This document shows positions 8,296-16,743 of a stretch of DNA of 64,000 nt, in pieces. The position numbers and the translations under genes were made by a program. The notes below the pieces were generated by a model. The model worked only from the letters and a program-made list of their open reading frames with translations, made no database searches and was not told the origin of the DNA. Origin of the DNA: JAABQT01 sp041488375. GTDB taxonomy: Bacteria > Pseudomonadota > Gammaproteobacteria > Burkholderiales > SG8-39. The first letter of the stretch is position 1. The number at the start of each line of letters is the position of its first letter. The stretch is taken from NCBI GenBank assembly GCA_041488375.1, contig JBGPPD010000002.1, positions 1-64,000 of the forward strand. The letters are read 5' to 3'.

Positions 8296-9055
8296 GCGGC
8301 GTGCCGAGATAGGCTTCGATCACTTTCGGGTCGCGCTGCACTTGTGCCGGTGTTCCCTCGGCGATGCGCTCGCCGTAGTCGAGCACCAGCACGCGGTCGC
8401 AGACGTTCATCACCAGCCGTACGTCGTGCTCGATGAGCAGCAGGGTCACGCCGTCGTGCCGAATGGCGTCGAGGAGCTTGCGCAACGCCAGCGTTTCCGA
8501 CGGGTTCATGCCGGCGGCCGGCTCGTCCAGCGCCAGGAGCTTGGGTTCGGTGGCGAGCGCTCGCGCGATCTCGAGGCGCCGCTGGTCGCCGTAGGGCAGG
8601 CTCCCCGCCTGGTCGTTGGCGCGCCTGCGGATGCCGACGTAATCGAGTAGCTCGAGCGCGCGCTGCTGGATCGCCGACTCCTCGGCCAGCGTGGCGCGGT
8701 TCCTGAGCAGGGCCCCGACCACCCCTGCGCGCGTGCGCACATGGCGGCCGATCATCACGTTTTCCAGCACCGAGAGATTGGCGAACAAGCGGATGTTCTG
8801 GAAAGTGCGCGCGATGCCGCGCGCCGCCACCTCGTGCGGCGCGAGGCCGTCGAGCGGCGCACCGTCGAACGCGAAACTGCCCTGGTCCGGCGCGTAGATG
8901 CCGCTCAGCACATTGAACAGCGTGGTCTTGCCCGCGCCGTTGGGCCCGATCAGGCCGTAGATTTCGCCGCGCTGGATGGAGAATGAGACGTTGATCAGCG
9001 CCTGCACGCCGCCAAAGCGCTTGCCGATGCCCCTCGCTTCAAGCAGCGCGGTCAA
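8285..9055 (-). CDS. livG: Branched-chain amino-acid ABC transporter ATPase LivG
   Basis: The second ATPase of the liv transporter, 256 residues. It has Walker A GPNGAGKT, the ARTFQNIRLF segment characteristic of LivG, signature LPYGDQRR, Walker B LLALDEPAAGMNP and H-loop LLLIEHD. It starts inside the end of livM (17-base overlap) and overlaps livF by 11 bases, so the four membrane and ATPase genes form one compact operon. Confidence 0.95.
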   Translation of the reverse strand: MTALLEARGIGKRFGGVQALINVSFSIQRGEIYGLIGPNGAGKTTLFNVLSGIYAPDQGSFAFDGAPLDGLAPHEVAARGIARTFQNIRLFANLSVLENVMIGRHVRTRAGVVGALLRNRATLAEESAIQQRALELLDYVGIRRRANDQAGSLPYGDQRRLEIARALATEPKLLALDEPAAGMNPSETLALRKLLDAIRHDGVTLLLIEHDVRLVMNVCDRVLVLDYGERIAEGTPAQVQRDPKVIEAYLGTPHAA

Positions 9056-10118
9056 CGGACAACTCCCGCTTGCGCACCGCGGAGGGCAGCAGGCCCGCCG
9101 GGCGGTAGAGCATGATCAGCACCAACGCCAGGCCGAAGATCAGCATGCGGATCACCTCCGGCTCGATGAGCATGCGCCCGAACAGCGCCTCCTGCAGCGG
9201 CTGCACGGTCCAGCGCAGGATCTCCGGCACGAAGGACAGCAGCAGCGCCCCGAGCACCACGCCCCAGATGTTGCCCATGCCGCCCAGCACCACCATCGCC
9301 ACCACCATGATCGACTCGACCAGCACGAAGCTCTCCGGCGAAATGAAGGCCTGGATCGCCGAGAACATGCCGCCGGCCACGCCGGCGAAGCTGGCGCCCA
9401 TCGCAAAAGCCAGCAGCTTCATGCGCGTGGTGTTGATGCCCATGGCACGCGCGGCGGTCTCGTCCTCGCGCACGGCTTCCCAGGCGCGGCCGATCCTGGA
9501 GTTCTGCAGCCGCACGTTGACCAGCAGGATGGCGATCATCACCAGGAGCAGCAGGTAGTAGTACTTGATCGGGCCGCTGAAGGCGATGCCGAGCAGGGTC
9601 TCCGGCTTGGAGAAGTCGAAGCTGCCGAAGCGGAACGGATCGATGCCCGCGATGCCCTGCGGACCGCTGGTGATGTTCACCGGGCGCGACAGGTTGTTGA
9701 GGAAGATGCGCACGATTTCGCCGAAGCCGAGCGTGACGATGGCGAGGTAGTCGCCGCGCAGCTTGAGCGTGGGCGCCCCGAGCAGCACGCCGAAGATTGC
9801 CGCCACCAGCGCGCCGATCGGCAGGATCACCCAGAACGGCAGGTGCAGTCCGAACTGCGGACTGGCAAGCAGCGCGTAGGTGTAGGCGCCGACCGCGTAG
9901 AACGCGATGTAGCCCAGATCCAGCAGGCCCGCGAAACCGACCACGATGTTCAGACCGAGCGCCAGCAGCACGTAGAGGATGGCGTAGTTGGTGATGCGCA
10001 CCCAGCTGGTGCCGATCTGCGCCAACGCGAACGGCAGAACCAGCAGTGCCAGCGCAACCAGCGCCGTGCCGGCCCAAAGCAGCTTCGGATTGGCGCGCAC
10101 GTCGAACAGGACCTTCAT
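9039..10118 (-). CDS. livM: Branched-chain amino-acid ABC transporter permease LivM
   Basis: Inner-membrane permease, 359 residues, with about nine to ten hydrophobic helices. The family segment GLNIVVGFAGLLDLGYIAFY lies near residue 60, and the EAA-like cytoplasmic loop GRAWEAVREDETAARAMGIN follows in the second half. The ATG at 10118 overlaps the livH stop as ATGA. The C-terminus overlaps the start of livG. Confidence 0.94.
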   Translation of the reverse strand: MKVLFDVRANPKLLWAGTALVALALLVLPFALAQIGTSWVRITNYAILYVLLALGLNIVVGFAGLLDLGYIAFYAVGAYTYALLASPQFGLHLPFWVILPIGALVAAIFGVLLGAPTLKLRGDYLAIVTLGFGEIVRIFLNNLSRPVNITSGPQGIAGIDPFRFGSFDFSKPETLLGIAFSGPIKYYYLLLLVMIAILLVNVRLQNSRIGRAWEAVREDETAARAMGINTTRMKLLAFAMGASFAGVAGGMFSAIQAFISPESFVLVESIMVVAMVVLGGMGNIWGVVLGALLLSFVPEILRWTVQPLQEALFGRMLIEPEVIRMLIFGLALVLIMLYRPAGLLPSAVRKRELSVDRAA

Positions 10119-11101
10119 GCCCGGTCGCCGACCCGTTCGCCGAGCAGCCCGGAGGGCCGGAACACCAGCACCAGGATCAGCACCACGAAGGCGAAGACGT
10201 CCTGGTAGTTTGAGCCGAACAGGATGAAATGCCCGCTGCCCGCGCAGCGCTCGCCCAGCAGGGACGCGAGCCAGCCATACCGGCAAAGATCCGTCAGGTC
10301 GCCGATATAGCCCGCGCCGAGCGCCTCCACCACGCCGAGCACCACGCCGCCCAGCATCGCCCCGGGGATGTTGCCGATGCCGCCCAGCACCGCGGCGGAG
10401 AACGCCTTCAGGCCGAGCACCGAACCCATCGTGTATTGCGCGACGCCGTAATAGGTGCCGACCATCACGCCCGCCACCGCGCCGAGAGCGGCGCCGATGA
10501 CGAAGGTGGCGGCGATGACCCGGTTGACGTCCACGCCCATCAGTCCCGCGACCTGCGGATTCTGCGCGGTCGCGCGCATCGCAGCGCCCAGGCGCGTGCG
10601 GTACACGAGGAAGGCAAGGCCCGCCATGATCAGCAGGCACAGGGCCAGGATGGCGATCTGCACGTTGGTGATGGCGGCGCCGGCCAAGGTGTAGGTCTGG
10701 ATGCGAATGATCTGCGGGAAGGCGATGACGTTGCGCGTCCACACCAGCATCGCCAGGTGCTGCAGGATGATGGACACGCCGATGGCGGTGATCAGCGGCG
10801 CGAGACGCGACGCGCGACGCAGCGGCCGGTAGGCGAGCCGCTCCATGGCGTAGCCCACGGCCATGCACACCGGCACCGCGCAAGCGACGCCCAGCGCCAG
10901 CACCACCAGCGGCGGCATCCCCGCGCCAGCGAAGCTGGTGATCACCGAAAATGCCACCATCGCGCCGATCATTACGACTTCGCCGTGCGCGAAATTGATC
11001 AGCTGGATGATGCCGTAGACCATCGTGTAGCCGAGGGCCACCACCGCGTACACGCTGCCCAGCGTCAGGCCGTTGATGACCTGCTGCAGGAAAATGTCCA
11101 C
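10115..11101 (-). CDS. livH: Branched-chain amino-acid ABC transporter permease LivH
   Basis: Inner-membrane permease, 328 residues, beginning with the classic LivH segment QQVINGLTLGSVYAVVALGY followed by GIIQLINFAHGE. The cytoplasmic coupling loop is GAAMRATAQNPQVAGLMGVD. It lies 69 bases after livK, separated by a palindrome that may act as a partial terminator, and is coupled to livM by ATGA. Confidence 0.95.
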   Translation of the reverse strand: MDIFLQQVINGLTLGSVYAVVALGYTMVYGIIQLINFAHGEVVMIGAMVAFSVITSFAGAGMPPLVVLALGVACAVPVCMAVGYAMERLAYRPLRRASRLAPLITAIGVSIILQHLAMLVWTRNVIAFPQIIRIQTYTLAGAAITNVQIAILALCLLIMAGLAFLVYRTRLGAAMRATAQNPQVAGLMGVDVNRVIAATFVIGAALGAVAGVMVGTYYGVAQYTMGSVLGLKAFSAAVLGGIGNIPGAMLGGVVLGVVEALGAGYIGDLTDLCRYGWLASLLGERCAGSGHFILFGSNYQDVFAFVVLILVLVFRPSGLLGERVGDRA

Positions 11102-11124
11102 GCGGAAGAGCCTAGCAGAAATGA

Positions 11125-11148
11125 AAACGGCACCCGCGGGTGCCGTTT
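11125..11148 (-). terminator. Palindromic attenuator/terminator between livK and livH
   Basis: A perfect 24-base palindrome (AAACGGCACCCG and its complement) lies 22 bases past the livK stop. The minus strand runs into TTT. Such a hairpin between a binding-protein gene and its permease genes would let the binding protein be made in excess, by partial termination or 3'-end protection. The T run is short, so termination is probably incomplete. Confidence 0.55.
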
Positions 11149-11170
11149 GCCGCCGCCGTTGCCGGGGCGT

Positions 11171-12334
11171 CTACTTGCCGAATTCGGCGAACGGGATGGT
11201 CTTGCCGGCCTTGATCACCGCCAGCGGCACGATCTTGCCGCCCTGCATGGTGAAGATCGTCATCTCGGCGTCCTTGCGGTCGCCTTTCGCGTCGAAGGAG
11301 ATCTCGCCGGTGGCGCCCTTGTAGGTGATCTTGGCGAGTTCCGGCAGGTACTTCGCCGGGTCCGCCGAGTCCGCCTTCTTCATGGCCGCGATCAGCAGGT
11401 TCGCCGCATCGTAGGTGAAGGGGGCGTACAGGATCGGGTCGGAGTTGAACTTCTTCTTGTAGGCGTCGAGGAAGCCCTTGTCCGCGGCGGCCACCGGGAT
11501 CCCCGCCTGGGAGCACAGCAGGCCTTCCGCCGCGGGACCCGCCAGCTTGTTCATTTCCTCGGTGCAGGCGCCGTCGCCGAAGACGAACACCGCGCCGATG
11601 CCGAGCTCGCGCCCTTGCTTGATCAGCGGACCGCCGGTCGCGTCCATGCCGCCGTAGAAGATCGCGTCCGGATTGCGGCCCTTCAGCTTGGTGAGCACCG
11701 CCTTCCAGTCCGTGGTCTTGTCGGTGCCCTTCTCGCGCGGCAGCACCTCGACGCCGCCGGCCTTCAGCGTCTTCTCCACTTCGTTGGCGATGCCCTCGCC
11801 GTAAGCCGTGGCGTCGTCGATCACCGCCACCGTCTTCGGCTTGCGGTTGCTCGCGAGGTAGCTGGCAATCGCCGGGCCCTGCTGGTCGTCGCGGCCGACG
11901 ACGCGGAACACCACCTTGAATCCCTGCTCGGTCAGCTTCGGGTTGGTGGCCGAACCGGTAATCATCGGAATGCCGGCCTGGTTGTAGATCGCGGAGGCCG
12001 GAATAGTCACGCCGGAATTGAGGTGGCCCACCACGCCGGCCACTTTCGCGTCGGCCAGCTTCTGCGCCACCGTGGTGCCGACCTTGGGGTCCGCCTGGTC
12101 GTCCTCGGCGACCAGCACGAACTTCACCTCCTTGCCGCCGAGCTTGATCTTGGCCTCGTTGGCCTGCTCGACGGCGAGGCGCGCGCCGTTCTCGTTGTCC
12201 TTGCCCAGGTGCGCAATGCCGCCGGTGATCGGGCCGACGTGGCCGATCTTGATGTCGGAGGATGGCTGCTGTCCGCAACCGGCCAGGGCGGCCGCGACGG
12301 CGATGCTGGCGAGGGCAAGTCTGGTTTGGCGCAT
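11171..12334 (-). CDS. livK: Branched-chain amino-acid ABC transporter substrate-binding lipoprotein (LivK-like)
   Basis: Type I periplasmic binding protein, 387 residues. It starts with IKIGHVGPITGG after the leader and has the family segment VVGHLNSGVTIPASAIYNQAGI. The leader of the ATG at 12334 ends in LAGC (C20), a good lipobox, so this is predicted to be membrane-anchored, unlike classical free LivJ/LivK. The start at 12334 is chosen because GGAG lies five bases before it; upstream ATGs would disrupt the signal peptide. It is 17 bases downstream of a cytochrome c gene and upstream of livHMGF. Confidence 0.92.
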   Translation of the reverse strand: MRQTRLALASIAVAAALAGCGQQPSSDIKIGHVGPITGGIAHLGKDNENGARLAVEQANEAKIKLGGKEVKFVLVAEDDQADPKVGTTVAQKLADAKVAGVVGHLNSGVTIPASAIYNQAGIPMITGSATNPKLTEQGFKVVFRVVGRDDQQGPAIASYLASNRKPKTVAVIDDATAYGEGIANEVEKTLKAGGVEVLPREKGTDKTTDWKAVLTKLKGRNPDAIFYGGMDATGGPLIKQGRELGIGAVFVFGDGACTEEMNKLAGPAAEGLLCSQAGIPVAAADKGFLDAYKKKFNSDPILYAPFTYDAANLLIAAMKKADSADPAKYLPELAKITYKGATGEISFDAKGDRKDAEMTIFTMQGGKIVPLAVIKAGKTIPFAEFGK

Positions 12335-12351
12335 GGGGGCTCCGTTCCGCA

Positions 12352-12663
12352 TCACTTGATCGACAGGACCCACTTCACCAGCGCGTGCAGGTCGGCGTCT
12401 GGCACGGCGCTATTCGGCGGCATCGGTATCTGGCCCCAGACGCCCACACCGCCGCTCTTCACCTTTGCCACCAGCTTGGCCTCGATGCCCTTCTGACCGG
12501 CGTACTTCTTCGCAACATCGGCGTATGCCGGGCCCACGGTCTTCGCGCCCTTGACGACGTGGCAGGCCAGGCATCCATGCTTCTGGGCGAGCGCCTCATT
12601 CGCCTCGGCCGGCAGAGCGGCGGCAAGCGCCAGGATGGCGGCGGATACGACAAACGGCTTCAT
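12352..12663 (-). CDS. Small class I cytochrome c (c551/c552 type)
   Basis: Periplasmic monoheme cytochrome, 103 residues. A signal peptide (1-21) is followed by a mature domain with CLACH (C31, C34, H35), the GPAYADVAKKY segment and the distal ligand M81 in IPMPPN, as in cytochromes c551/c552 (c8). It would carry electrons to a terminal oxidase or reductase. Unusually, it is the first gene before livK, only 17 bases away and in the same direction. Confidence 0.92.
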   Translation of the reverse strand: MKPFVVSAAILALAAALPAEANEALAQKHGCLACHVVKGAKTVGPAYADVAKKYAGQKGIEAKLVAKVKSGGVGVWGQIPMPPNSAVPDADLHALVKWVLSIK

Positions 12664-12755
12664 CGGTTTCCCTTCGAATTGAGGGCGAAATGCTACCCGA
12701 ACGCGGCTTCAATGCAAGCCTTGTGCAGCGTGGCGTATGCGGGTAAGCCACCCCG

Positions 12756-13298
12756 ATGGGCGACCGCGGCGCCGAAGAAGTGCTGCACTTCTGGTTCGAC
12801 GAGCACGCCAGGGACTGGTTCGTGAAGAACCCGTCCTTCGACGAGGGGGTCCGCACGCGCTTTGCCAGCCTGCACGCGGATGCGGCGGCGGGCCTGCTGG
12901 CGCACTGGGCGGACGAGGCCCGCAGCTGCCTTGCACTGGTCATCGTGCTGGACCAGTTTCCACGCAACATGTACCGGGGAGAAGCGCGCGCGTTTGCCAC
13001 GGACGCCCTTGCGCGCGCAGCGGCGCGGGTCATCCTCGCGCAAGGCTGGAACAGGCAGATGGCGCCATCGGAACAGCTGTTCGCCTATCTTCCGTTCGAG
13101 CACAGCGAGTCGCTGGAAGACCAGAAGCTTGCTTGCGATCTGATGAAGGACTTCGACACGGACCAACTGCGCTACGCGATCCGGCACCGCGAGATCATCG
13201 AGCGTTTCGGCCGCTTCCCGCACCGCAACGGCATTCTCGGCCGCGAAAGTACCGCGGCCGAGATCGAGTTCCTGAAACTGCCCGGGTCAGGGTTCTGA
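12756..13298 (+). CDS. DUF924 family protein
   Basis: A 180-residue soluble, largely helical protein of the DUF924 family. It is recognised by EEVLHFWF at the N-terminus, LALVIVLDQFPRNMYRG in the middle and YLPFEHSESLEDQ further on. The function is unknown; the fold is TPR-like. It is divergent from the cytochrome c gene and convergent with ilvD, overlapping its 3' end by 12 bases. Confidence 0.9.
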   Translation: MGDRGAEEVLHFWFDEHARDWFVKNPSFDEGVRTRFASLHADAAAGLLAHWADEARSCLALVIVLDQFPRNMYRGEARAFATDALARAAARVILAQGWNRQMAPSEQLFAYLPFEHSESLEDQKLACDLMKDFDTDQLRYAIRHREIIERFGRFPHRNGILGRESTAAEIEFLKLPGSGF

Positions 13299-14969
13299 AT
13301 CGGTGATCGCGCCTTTGGAGGCGGTGGACACCAGCTTCATGTACTTGGCCATGAGCCCTTTGGTGTAGCGCGGCTTGGGCGCCTTCCACTTCTTTCGGCG
13401 CGCGGCGAGCTCTTTCGCCGGCACGTTGAGCTGGAGGAGGTGTTTCTTCGCATCGATGGTGATCGAGTCGCCCTCCTTCACCAGCGCGATGGTGCCCCCG
13501 ACATAGGCTTCGGGAGCGACGTGGCCAACCACCATGCCCCAAGTTCCGCCGGAGAATCGCGCGTCGGTCAGCAGCCCTACCGATTCTCCAAGTCCTTGGC
13601 CTGTAAGAGCAGAAGTGGGCGCTAGCATCTCTTGCATCCCTGGCCCCCCTTTCGGCCCTTCATAGCGGATCACGATCACGTCACCCGGCTTGATCCGCTT
13701 GGCCAGGATGGCTTTCATGCAGTCGGGCTCGGAATCGAACACGCGCGCCGGTCCAGTGATCGAGGTCTTCTTCAGCCCGGTGATCTTCGCGACGCAACCC
13801 TCGGGCGCGAGGTTACCTTTGAGGATCGCAAGGTGACCCTGCGCATACATGGGATTGGACCAGGGACGGATCACGTCCTGGTCGCGTCGCGGCTCCGCAG
13901 GCACGTCCTTCAGCATTTCGGCCATTGTCTTGCCGTGAATGGTCAAGCACTCGCCGTGCAGCACGCCGTTGGCCAGAAGGATCTTCAACACCTGCGGCAC
14001 GCCGCCCGCGCGATGAAAATCCACCGCTACGTAACGCCCCGAGGGCTTCAGGTCGCACAGCACCGGCACCTTGCGGCGCACGCGCTCGAAATCGTCGATG
14101 GTCCATTTGACGCCGGCGGCCGAGGCAATCGCGAGGTAATGCAGCACGGCGTTGGTCGAGCCGCCGGTCGCCATCACCAGGGCCACCGCGTTCTCGATGG
14201 ACTTGCGCGTGATGATGTCGCGCGGCCGCAGGTTTTTCTTCACCGCTTCCACCAGCACGCGCGCGGATTCAGCCGCGCTGTCCGCCTTCTCCGCGTCGGG
14301 CGAGGCCATCTGCGAAGAGCCCAGCAGGCTCATGCCGAGCGCCTCGAACGACGAGGACATCGTATTGGCGGTGAACATGCCGCCGCAGGCGCCGACCGAG
14401 GGGCAGGCGTTCTTCTCGATGCCGACGAAGTCCTCCTCGTTCATCTTGCCGGCGCTGAAGGCGCCCACCGCCTCGAAGGCGGAGACGATGGTGAGGTCCT
14501 GCCCCTTCCACTTGCCCGGCTTGATGGTCCCCGCGTAGACGAAAATACCGGGCACGTTCATGCGCGCGAGCGCCATCATGCCGCCCGGCATGTTCTTGTC
14601 GCAGCCGCCCACCACCAGCGCGCCGTCCATCGCCTGGCCGTTGACCGAGGTCTCGATGGCGTCGGCGATCACCTCGCGCGATACCAGCGAGTACTTCATC
14701 GCCTCGGTGCCCATGCCGATGCCGTCGGTGACGGTCGGCACGCCGAACACCTGCGGCTTCGCGCCTGCGCCTTCCAGCGCCGCCATGGCGCGGTCCACCA
14801 GCGGCTGGATGCCGGCGTTGCACGGGTTCATGGTGGAGTGGCCATTCGCCACGCCGATGATCGGCTTGTCGAAGTCGCCGTTCTTGAAGCCCACGGCGCG
14901 CAGCATCGCGCGGTTGGGCGAGCGCGCGACGCCCTGGGTGATCAGGCGGGAGCGGCGGTTGTCGGCCAT
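13287..14969 (-). CDS. ilvD: Dihydroxy-acid dehydratase
   Basis: Fourth enzyme of valine/isoleucine synthesis, dehydrating 2,3-dihydroxy acids. It has 560 residues and Fe-S cluster cysteines in VVGGCDKNMPGG, ACPSVGACGGMFTANTM and the region EPDCMKAI. The start at 14969 (MADNRRSR) matches the family, and AGGAAA lies just before it. The frame is open far upstream but the extra sequence is not family-like. It is divergent from lgt, with only 37 bases between the starts. Confidence 0.97.
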   Translation of the reverse strand: MADNRRSRLITQGVARSPNRAMLRAVGFKNGDFDKPIIGVANGHSTMNPCNAGIQPLVDRAMAALEGAGAKPQVFGVPTVTDGIGMGTEAMKYSLVSREVIADAIETSVNGQAMDGALVVGGCDKNMPGGMMALARMNVPGIFVYAGTIKPGKWKGQDLTIVSAFEAVGAFSAGKMNEEDFVGIEKNACPSVGACGGMFTANTMSSSFEALGMSLLGSSQMASPDAEKADSAAESARVLVEAVKKNLRPRDIITRKSIENAVALVMATGGSTNAVLHYLAIASAAGVKWTIDDFERVRRKVPVLCDLKPSGRYVAVDFHRAGGVPQVLKILLANGVLHGECLTIHGKTMAEMLKDVPAEPRRDQDVIRPWSNPMYAQGHLAILKGNLAPEGCVAKITGLKKTSITGPARVFDSEPDCMKAILAKRIKPGDVIVIRYEGPKGGPGMQEMLAPTSALTGQGLGESVGLLTDARFSGGTWGMVVGHVAPEAYVGGTIALVKEGDSITIDAKKHLLQLNVPAKELAARRKKWKAPKPRYTKGLMAKYMKLVSTASKGAITDSEP

Positions 14970-15006
14970 GGGGTGTTTCCTCCGGACGTAGAATGCAAAT
15001 TCTACC

Positions 15007-15783
15007 GTGCTCGTCCACCCGAACTTCGACCCGATCGCGATCTCCATCGGCCCGCTCGCCGTGCGCTGGTATGGGCTCATGTACCTGGCGGCCTTCGGCA
15101 TGCTGTGGTGGCTGGGCCGGCGCCGCATCGCGGCGAGCCATGCCCCGCTCACGCAGCAGCAGTTCGACGACCTGATCTTCATCGGCGTACTCGGGGTACT
15201 GCTGGGCGGACGCCTCGGTTATGTCCTGTTCTACAAGCCCGCGTACTACGCGGTCCACCCGCTGGAGATTCTGGCCATCTGGCACGGCGGCATGGCGTTC
15301 CACGGCGGCTTTCTCGGCGTGCTAATCGCCGTGGGCTACTACGCGTGGCGGCAACGGCTGGATTGGTGGCGCCTGATGGACTTCGTCGCGCCGCTCGTGC
15401 CGCCGGGGCTCGCGGCGGGGCGGCTGGGCAACTTCATCAACGGCGAGCTCTGGGGCAGGCCCACGGACCTCCCCTGGGGGATGGTGTTCCGCGGCGCGGG
15501 CGATACGCCGCGCCATCCCTCCCAGATCTACCAGTTCGCGCTCGAGGGGATGCTGCTGTTCGCGCTGTTGTGGTGGTACTCCTCGAAACCCCGTGCGCGC
15601 GGCGCGGTCTCAGCCCTGTTCCTCTTCGGCTATGGCGTATTCCGCTTCCTTGCCGAGTTCGCACGCGAGCCCGACGACTTCCTGGGGCTGCTCGCCTTGG
15701 GCCTGTCGATGGGCCAGTGGCTGAGCCTGCCGATGATCGCTGCGGGCATCGCGCTTTTTCTATGGAGTCGAAAACAACCATGA
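15007..15783 (+). CDS. lgt: Prolipoprotein diacylglyceryl transferase
   Basis: Inner-membrane enzyme that moves diacylglycerol from phosphatidylglycerol to the lipobox cysteine of prolipoproteins. It has 258 residues and about seven membrane helices, with conserved segments AVRWYGLMYL, WHGGMAFHGG (catalytic His region) and the signature GRLGNFINGELWGRPT. The start is GTG at 15007. The stop overlaps the ATG of the downstream thioredoxin-like gene as ATGA. It would process lipoproteins such as the LivK-like protein. Confidence 0.97.
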   Translation: MLVHPNFDPIAISIGPLAVRWYGLMYLAAFGMLWWLGRRRIAASHAPLTQQQFDDLIFIGVLGVLLGGRLGYVLFYKPAYYAVHPLEILAIWHGGMAFHGGFLGVLIAVGYYAWRQRLDWWRLMDFVAPLVPPGLAAGRLGNFINGELWGRPTDLPWGMVFRGAGDTPRHPSQIYQFALEGMLLFALLWWYSSKPRARGAVSALFLFGYGVFRFLAEFAREPDDFLGLLALGLSMGQWLSLPMIAAGIALFLWSRKQP

Positions 15784-16739
15784 AATGGCTCGCCTGGCTG
15801 CTGCTCGCGCCGGCACTCTGTGCCCAGGCGCAGGCCCCCGGCGCGCAGGCCATCGACATCCCCGCCTGGTTCACGGAATCATTCCTCGAGTTCCCGGAGG
15901 ACGTGAAGGAGGCGGCGCGCGACGGCAAGCGCCTGATGGTTTACTTCGGCCAGGACGGCTGCCCCTACTGCAAGCAGCTGATGCAAACCAACTTCACGCA
16001 GCGCGCCATCGTCGAGAAGACGCGCAAGCACTTCGTGGCGGTCGCACTCAACATCTGGGGCGATCGCGAGGTGCAGTGGACCGACCGGCGCAGGATGAGC
16101 GAGAAGGAACTGACGCGCACGCTCAAGATCCAATACACGCCGACGCTGCTGTTCCTGGACGAGAACGGCGCGATCGTCGCGAGGCTCAACGGCTACTACC
16201 CGCCGCACCGCTTCACGGCAGCGCTCGACTATGCCGCCGGCCGCGCCGGCGCAGGCGTGCGCTTCGAGGAGTTCATGCAGACGGCCGTGAAGGATTCCGC
16301 GAGCCCCACGCTGCATGACCAGCCGTTCTTTCGCAAACTGCCTGCCGAGTTGCAAGGCGCGAAGCCCGTGGCGCTCTTGTTCGAGACGCCCTACTGCACG
16401 GGGTGCGACGAATTGCACGGCGAAGGATTCCAGCGGCCGGAAGTGCGCGCGCTGCTGGGGCGATTCGACGTGTACCGCCTCACGCTCGATGACCGGCGCG
16501 ACTCCGCCGAAACCTGGGCGGGTGCGTTGCGCGTTGCCTATACGCCGACCATCGTGTTCTTCGACGGCGGCAAGGAAGTTTTCCGCGTCGAGGCTTACCT
16601 GCGCCCGTTCCACCTCGCCTCCGCACTCGAGTACGTGGCGAGCGGCGCTTACCGCAAGGAGGCCTCGTTCCAGCGCTTCATCCAGGCGCGTGCCGAGCGC
16701 ATGCGCGCGCGCGGACAGAGCGTGGATTTGTGGGAATAG
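15780..16739 (+). CDS. Periplasmic protein with two thioredoxin-like domains
   Basis: A 319-residue protein with a signal peptide (cut near residue 16-18) and two thioredoxin-fold halves. The first has CPYC (C61, C64) and the cis-Pro segment IQYTPTLLFLDENG. The second has CTGC (C206, C209) and VAYTPTIVFFDGGK. Both halves keep the redox pair and the cis-proline, so both may be active. The first half resembles SoxW/thioredoxin-related DUF255-like proteins. It is coupled to lgt by ATGA. The partners are unknown; DsbD encoded in the same window could be its reductant. Confidence 0.85.
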   Translation: MKWLAWLLLAPALCAQAQAPGAQAIDIPAWFTESFLEFPEDVKEAARDGKRLMVYFGQDGCPYCKQLMQTNFTQRAIVEKTRKHFVAVALNIWGDREVQWTDRRRMSEKELTRTLKIQYTPTLLFLDENGAIVARLNGYYPPHRFTAALDYAAGRAGAGVRFEEFMQTAVKDSASPTLHDQPFFRKLPAELQGAKPVALLFETPYCTGCDELHGEGFQRPEVRALLGRFDVYRLTLDDRRDSAETWAGALRVAYTPTIVFFDGGKEVFRVEAYLRPFHLASALEYVASGAYRKEASFQRFIQARAERMRARGQSVDLWE

Positions 16740-16743
16740 CGGC

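Noticed and set aside
10229..12496. 755-codon plus-strand frame opposite livH and livK
   Set aside because: His/Arg-rich shadow of the liv genes, no recognisable domain.
13632..16739. 1035-codon plus-strand open frame covering the ilvD region
   Set aside because: Its first two thirds are antisense to ilvD and have no family features; only the end, from 15780, is real (the double-thioredoxin protein). Long antisense frames are expected at this GC content.
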